NCBI GenBank assembly: GCA_001799195.1
Contig: MGSU01000176.1
Coordinates: forward strand, 1 to 9,196
DNA: 9,196 bases
From: Deltaproteobacteria bacterium RIFOXYA12_FULL_61_11
GTDB taxonomy: Bacteria; Bdellovibrionota_F; JAHFAK01; YA12-FULL-61-11
Reading direction: 5' to 3'
Shown: in pieces, positions 5,590 through 9,196 of the stretch
Layout: every line of letters begins with the position of its first letter
Numbering within the stretch: position 1 is the stretch's first letter
Position numbers and translations under genes: made by a program
The notes under the pieces: generated by a model
The model's input: only the letters and a program-made list of their open reading frames with translations
Database searches by the model: none
What the model was told of the DNA's origin: nothing

Positions 5590-6397
5590 GCAGGGATTCC
5601 AACGAGGCGCGGAGGGTGTCGTTCTCGGTCTTGAGAGTCTTCATTGCGGCCTTGGTCTGGAGCTGCAACCTCGTCTGCATGGACACGGCCTCGGCATAAT
5701 CGAGATCCCGCATCTTCGATCGGGTCTCCTCGGCATGGACGAGTTGGTTCTCGACCGTGGTCAGGGCAGAGCCGAGCTGGTTGCTCTTGGCTCCGATCGC
5801 CGCCCGGGTGTTCATTACCTCGGATAGGGCGCTGTCCAATCCCTCGAGCGCGTTGGCCGCACCCTCCTGGGTCGAGAGGTCGAGACTGGACACCCCGAGG
5901 GCCGAGGTCCGCAGGTCCATGCTCGGCAGGGCAATGTGCTGGTTCTCGCCCACGGCGACCGTGGTCGAGCCGCTGCCGAGGCCCTGACCGTTCAAGAGAG
6001 GTTGACCGTTGAAGCTGGTCTGGCTGGAAATGCGGTCGAGTTCCTCGTTCAGCGCTTGGAACTCCACGTTCAAGGTGTTCCGATCGCGATCGGAGAGGAC
6101 TCCGTTGGAGGCCTGGAGGGCCAATTCGCGTTGCCGCTGCAAAATGTTGCCGACCTCCGAGGCTGCGCCGTCGGCGGTGTTGAGCACGGCCAAGCCGGAG
6201 CTGAGATTATCCCTGGCCTTGTTGTACTCGTTGATCTCGGTGGTGAAACCCTCGACCATCGCCATGACCGCGGCATCGTCCGAGGCGCGTTCGATGCGCT
6301 TACCGCTGGCCATCTTGCGACTGAGGTCGAGCAATTGGTTCCTGGTTTTTTCGAGATTGCCCAGGGCGGTGAGCGGCCCCTTGAGTTCCATCACCAT
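5582..6397 (-). CDS. Short divergent flagellin paralogue
   Basis: This 271-residue protein is a flagellin reduced to D0/D1 helices. The N-terminal half keeps the flagellin pattern: SGKRIERASDDAA (31-43), ILQRQRELALQASNG (85-99) and ISSQTSFNGQPLLNG (123-137). Residues about 138-180 are a short linker in place of D2/D3, and 183-234 form the returning D1 helix with TRSKMRDLDYAEA. The ends are unusual: the N-terminus lacks the INTN start, and the last 30 residues replace the normal Q-A-G-x-x-x-L-A-Q-A-N core with a charged helix ending in LESLLK. It may be a minor filament subunit, a cap- or junction-type component, or a decaying copy. The ATG at 6397 has GGGAGGT with a 6-base spacer; an upstream in-frame GTG at 6436 lacks this. 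It lies 93 bases after tatD on the same strand. I found no convincing sigma-54 or sigma-28 site before it. Confidence 0.85.
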   Translation of the reverse strand: MVMELKGPLTALGNLEKTRNQLLDLSRKMASGKRIERASDDAAVMAMVEGFTTEINEYNKARDNLSSGLAVLNTADGAASEVGNILQRQRELALQASNGVLSDRDRNTLNVEFQALNEELDRISSQTSFNGQPLLNGQGLGSGSTTVAVGENQHIALPSMDLRTSALGVSSLDLSTQEGAANALEGLDSALSEVMNTRAAIGAKSNQLGSALTTVENQLVHAEETRSKMRDLDYAEAVSMQTRLQLQTKAAMKTLKTENDTLRASLESLLK

Positions 6398-6490
6398 GCC
6401 ACTACCTCCCTTATTCTCGGTGAGCGCCTTGCACACGGTCTTCCATCGGTCTCTTTCGGCATACTCGGCCTCTGCCTGAAGGAAATTCTT

Positions 6491-7297
6491 TCAACTCGTT
6501 CGATCTCTTGAATCGATACATTCCGGCGCGAGCCGGAAGAGGCGCTCGGCGCACGCGGTGGTGCTCACCGCGAGGACCTCGAGGGGAACCCCGCGCAACT
6601 CGGCCAACCGAGCAGCGGTATGGACGACGAAGGCCGGCTCGTTGCGCTTCCCCCGACAGGGGACCGGGGCCAGGTACGGGGCATCGCTCTCGACGAGCAA
6701 CCGTCCGTCCGGGACGTAGCGTGCAACCTCCTCGAGCCCACCCCCGCCCTTGAAGGTGACGACCCCGGCGAGGGAGAGACTCATCCCCAGGTCCAGGAAA
6801 CGCTTGGCCCAGGCCTTGTCACCGGTGTAGCAGTGCATCACCCCGAGCTCGTCGCGGACATGCGCCGCCAGCATGGCGTAGACCTCGTCGAAAGCGTCCC
6901 GGCAGTGGACCACCACCGGCAACCTCAGTTTCGCTGCCAGATCGAGCTGTGCGGCGAAGACCTCCCTCTGCACCGGACGAGGAGAGAGGTCGTGGTGGAA
7001 GTCGAGCCCGATCTCGCCGAGAGCCGAGCAGGCACCGCGCCGAAGGGCCTCAGCCAGGGTTCGTAGGGCCGGCTCATCCACCTTCGAGGCCTCGTGGGGA
7101 TGATAACCGAGGACCGGGGTAATGGCCTTGTGCCGCGAAGAGAGCGCCAGCACCGCGGCAAGGTCTTCCCCGGTATTCGCCGAGTTGAGACAGAGGACTC
7201 TGGCAACTCCTGCGGCCTTTGCCCGGGCGAGCAGCGCGGGAATTTCGGTTTCCGGAAAAGCCTCGGCACTGAGGTGACAGTGGCTATCGACGAGCAT
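6491..7297 (-). CDS. tatD: TatD family metal-dependent hydrolase (deoxyribonuclease)
   Basis: The 268-residue protein is a TatD-type TIM-barrel hydrolase of the amidohydrolase superfamily, cytoplasmic, associated with 3'-5' exonuclease activity on DNA and with DNA quality control. Numbered from the chosen start, it has the metal-binding D-S-H-C-H-L at the N-terminus (residues 4-9), then GYHPH, the bridging glutamate in GEIGLDFH, V-V-H-C-R-D, M-H-C-Y-T-G and the late L-V-E-S-D-A-P-Y-L-A-P motif, all in the usual order. I chose the ATG at 7297: it places the H-x-H motif right at the start as in the family, GGAG lies upstream, and a promoter at 7329-7357 would exclude the longer frame beginning at 7357. 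It is probably transcribed into the flagellin-like gene 93 bases downstream, although the functions are unrelated. The paralogue YcfH or YjjV cannot be distinguished here. Confidence 0.93.
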   Translation of the reverse strand: MLVDSHCHLSAEAFPETEIPALLARAKAAGVARVLCLNSANTGEDLAAVLALSSRHKAITPVLGYHPHEASKVDEPALRTLAEALRRGACSALGEIGLDFHHDLSPRPVQREVFAAQLDLAAKLRLPVVVHCRDAFDEVYAMLAAHVRDELGVMHCYTGDKAWAKRFLDLGMSLSLAGVVTFKGGGGLEEVARYVPDGRLLVESDAPYLAPVPCRGKRNEPAFVVHTAARLAELRGVPLEVLAVSTTACAERLFRLAPECIDSRDRTS

Positions 7298-7328
7298 CTC
7301 CTTCTCCAGGCGGCACATCCTGCAGCCC

Positions 7329-7357
7329 ATCCTAGGGATCGAACACCACAAAGACAA
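7329..7357 (-). promoter_or_regulatory. Putative sigma-70-like promoter for tatD
   Basis: On the minus strand TTGTCT (7357-7352) is followed after exactly 17 bases by TAGGAT (7334-7329). The predicted transcript would begin about 25 bases before the tatD ATG at 7297. The -10 word is identical to that of the predicted promoter at 2639-2668. Confidence 0.5.
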
Positions 7358-7510
7358 GGACTTCCGTTCATCCTTTCTGAGGCGCTAGGCAATTCCTGCC
7401 CATCGAACTCCGGCTCGGCACTACGCGCAGAAGGGCTCAGTGCAAGCTAACACTATGATAGTATTCATTTTTACGAATGGGGCCACTGATTGATCTCCTG
7501 GCCTCGGGGG

Positions 7511-7536
7511 AAAAATCTGCCGCTCGGTACGGCAGA
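7511..7536 (-). promoter_or_regulatory. Inverted repeat: enhancer site or minus-strand terminator
   Basis: TCTGCCG (7516-7522) and CGGCAGA (7530-7536) form a perfect 7-bp inverted repeat with a 7-base spacer. It is centred about 95 bases upstream of the expected flagellin start, where activators of sigma-54 flagellar promoters (FlrC/FleR/FlbD type) normally bind. Read on the minus strand, the same hairpin is followed directly by five T residues, so it also has the form of an intrinsic terminator. No minus-strand gene to its right is known in this window. Confidence 0.5.
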
Positions 7537-7593
7537 CTTCGAGTGCCGATCGTTCAAACAATCTTTACCAGTTGATTTCTTGTTGCTTTTTAC

Positions 7594-7610
7594 TTGGCAT
7601 TGGACTTGCG
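7594..7610 (+). promoter_or_regulatory. Sigma-54 (RpoN) promoter of the flagellin gene
   Basis: TTGGCATTGGACTTGCG has the -24 GG (7596-7597) and -12 GC (7608-7609) exactly 10 bases apart and matches the TGGCAY-N5-TTGC consensus. Transcription would start near 7621, about 53 bases before the flagellin ATG. RpoN control means a bacterial enhancer-binding protein and ATP hydrolysis are needed, as in late flagellar gene classes of many flagellated bacteria. Confidence 0.88.
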
Positions 7611-7673
7611 TTGGGGCGACGCAGGCAAGGGGCAGGGATCGCCTCCATCGAAACGTGTAGGGAGGGAACGCAC

Positions 7674-9119
7674 ATGGGTCTGCGCATTAACACCAACGTC
7701 GCGGCGCTCAACGCGCAACGGAACCTGTACAACACTACCAGTGGCCTCAATTCCACCTTGGAGCGCCTCAGCACCGGTCTGCGCATCAACCGGGCCGCCG
7801 ATGACGCCGCGGGCATGGCCATCAGCGAAGGCCTGACCTCGCAACTCCGAGGGCTCAAACAGGTGGTGAGGAACACCGAGGACGCCATCTCCATGGTGTC
7901 CACGGCCGAGAGTGCCATTGCCGAACAGGTGGCGATCTCGCAGCGCATGCGCGAGTTGTCGGTGCAAGCGGCCAACGGCGCCATCAGCGACTACGATCGG
8001 GCCAATATCCAGAAAGAGGTCGACCAACTCCTGGCCGAGTTCGACCGCATTGCCACCCAAACCTCCTTCAACGGCGTGGCCCTGCTCAACGGACAGTTCG
8101 GGACCAAGGACCTGCAGGTCGGGACCGAGAAAGGCCAGACCATCCGCCTGACCCTGGCCAGCTCGCGCATCAACGCCATCGGCGGCGTCGCCATCGGAGA
8201 CGGGGCGCAACGCGACGCCGTGGCCGGGGTCCTGACCGCCATCACCACCTTCGAGGTCAACGATATCTCCGTGACCGGCTTCACCTCGGACGGAGTCTCG
8301 GACGTCGAGGCCGCCAAGTCAGCCCTGGCCGTGGTCGCGGCCGTCAACGCCCTGTCCGGCAGCACCGGCGTCACCGCCACCAGCGAGTCCACGGTGTTCA
8401 CCGCAGCCCAGGCCTTCAGCGCGGCCTGCGCCAACTTCAACTACACCAACACTGCCGACTCCCTGGTCATCAATGGGGTCAGCATCACTGGCTCGGGTTC
8501 GACCATCTCCGACGCCATCGATGTCATCAACAACTTCTCCAACCAGACCGGCGTGCGCGCCACCAGCTCGGGCACTTCCATCGTGCTCGAAGCCCCGGAC
8601 GGGCGCAACATCCACCTCGAGTCCGACGCCTCGCTCACCGGCGTCAACAACATCGGCATCCTCTCCGCCGCCACCGTCGAGAAGGTCACGGCCGCGGCCG
8701 TGACCCTGACTTCGGACAACAAGTTCAAGCTCGAGGATGCGGGCGGCGGCACCACGCTCGCCTCGATCGGCATCACCTCGAACACGTATTCGATCGACGC
8801 CACGACGACGATCGACACGATCAGCCTGCTGTCCACCAGCTCGGCGGGCAACGCCATCGAGATCACGGACAACACCCTGCGCCAGCTCAACAACTTGCGT
8901 TCCAAGATCGGCGCCCTGCAGAACCGGCTGGAGAGCACGAGGCGCAACCTCTCGACCACCTACGAGAACCTGTCGGCGGCGCGTTCGCGCATCCTCGACG
9001 CGGACATCGCGGTCGAGACCGCAGAAATGACCAAGATGCAGATCTTGCAACAGGCAGGTCTTGCGGTGCTGGCCCAGGCCAACATGGCTCCTCAAGCGGT
9101 GCTCTCGTTGTTGCAATGA
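7674..9119 (+). CDS. fliC: Flagellin, filament subunit
   Basis: The 481-residue protein is a full flagellin, exported by the flagellar type III apparatus and polymerised into the filament. The N-terminal D0/D1 part (1-170) has GLRINTNVAALNAQRNL, TGLRINRAADDAAGMAISEG and QRMRELSVQAANG. The C-terminal D1/D0 part (about 395-481) has SRILDADIAVETAEMTKMQI and ends in NMAPQAVLSLLQ. The middle (about 175-390) is a variable surface domain rich in Thr, Ser, Ala and Val. Two segments in it (about 195-245 and 264-306) both read as I-N-[DG]-[IV]-S-[IV]-T-G, then a V-N or I-N helix, then TGV-x-A-T-S, like Flagellin_IN motifs. A single Cys252 is unusual for flagellins. The ATG at 7674 has GGAGGG 7 bases upstream; the in-frame start at 7572 lies before the sigma-54 promoter and is excluded. 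No signal peptide is present, as expected. Confidence 0.97.
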   Translation: MGLRINTNVAALNAQRNLYNTTSGLNSTLERLSTGLRINRAADDAAGMAISEGLTSQLRGLKQVVRNTEDAISMVSTAESAIAEQVAISQRMRELSVQAANGAISDYDRANIQKEVDQLLAEFDRIATQTSFNGVALLNGQFGTKDLQVGTEKGQTIRLTLASSRINAIGGVAIGDGAQRDAVAGVLTAITTFEVNDISVTGFTSDGVSDVEAAKSALAVVAAVNALSGSTGVTATSESTVFTAAQAFSAACANFNYTNTADSLVINGVSITGSGSTISDAIDVINNFSNQTGVRATSSGTSIVLEAPDGRNIHLESDASLTGVNNIGILSAATVEKVTAAAVTLTSDNKFKLEDAGGGTTLASIGITSNTYSIDATTTIDTISLLSTSSAGNAIEITDNTLRQLNNLRSKIGALQNRLESTRRNLSTTYENLSAARSRILDADIAVETAEMTKMQILQQAGLAVLAQANMAPQAVLSLLQ

Positions 9120-9143
9120 CCTCGCGGCTCACGCCGGAGGTTT
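9119..9143 (+). terminator. Possible terminator after the flagellin gene
   Basis: ACCTC-CGGC (9119-9128, with G9124 bulged out) pairs with GCCGGAGGT (9133-9141) around a TCAC loop. It begins inside the stop codon. Only three T residues follow, so it is a weak intrinsic terminator or an mRNA-stabilising 3' hairpin. Confidence 0.4.
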
Positions 9144-9196
9144 GCATACCCGGGCCCGTCCGTCCCCGCGCACGGAGTCCGGACAGCACGGGGGTA

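Larger units (their letters stand above)
7298..7673. other. Divergent tatD / flagellin regulatory region
   Basis: This 376-base gap between divergent genes holds no convincing gene. It contains the tatD promoter (7329-7357, minus strand), a 7-bp inverted repeat (7516-7536) and the flagellin sigma-54 promoter (7594-7610). Near 7452-7478 there is an AT-rich patch with the small palindrome ACTATGATAGT (7452-7462). The part between 7358 and 7450 shows nothing distinctive. Confidence 0.6.

Noticed and set aside
6398-6436. GTG at 6436 as start of the short flagellin
   Set aside because: It adds 13 residues across the strong GGGAGGT ribosome site that serves the ATG at 6397.
6398-6490. Sigma-54 or sigma-28 promoter before the short flagellin
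   Set aside because: A GG-N10-GT sequence misses the -12 GC, and GCCGAAAG resembles a sigma-28 -10 box but has no matching -35 at 15 bases.
8319-9116. Minus-strand ORF of 265 codons opposite the flagellin gene
   Set aside because: It is an antisense shadow of low-complexity Gly, Asp and Arg composition. The plus strand encodes an unmistakable flagellin.

Overview
The window comes from a GC-rich, flagellated bacterium that uses sigma-54 (RpoN) for its flagellin. Its TMTC-like membrane glycosyltransferase with TPR repeats and its flagellin type would suit a deltaproteobacterial-type or Nitrospirota-like lineage. Sequence alone does not settle the taxonomy. I see no rRNA, tRNA, CRISPR array, insertion sequence or origin.

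Left part (1 to about 2100) is accessory DNA of lower GC. It opens with a clean intrinsic terminator belonging to an upstream gene. Then come a promoter and the first codons of a broken DUF4160 gene, an intact class II-type Fic adenylyltransferase with a C-terminal winged helix, and a 33-codon remnant that looks like the start of a HigA-type antitoxin. Next is an intact MntA-type minimal nucleotidyltransferase overlapping a frameshifted HEPN partner. A non-coding stretch of about 250 bases with strong inverted repeats and an AT-rich palindrome follows. This reads as a decaying cluster of toxin-antitoxin-like genes in which only Fic and the nucleotidyltransferase look whole.

Middle part (2198 to 5589) is plus-strand. 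It holds a small exported protein of unknown function, a 595-residue TMTC-like membrane protein, and mnmA, the tRNA 2-thiouridylase. The last two overlap by ATGA and are probably translationally coupled. A sigma-70-like promoter lies just upstream of the TMTC gene.

Right part (5582 to 9196) holds motility and housekeeping genes. On the minus strand, tatD is followed by a short, divergent flagellin paralogue whose stop codon overlaps the end of mnmA. A 376-base divergent intergenic region carries a tatD promoter, an inverted repeat and a near-perfect sigma-54 promoter. The last drives the full-length plus-strand flagellin of 481 residues, which is followed by a weak terminator-like stem. No clearly new system is evident. 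The most interesting points are the divergent mini-flagellin, the TA-gene graveyard with its GVNV repeat linker, and the structured intergenic region near 1940-2060.
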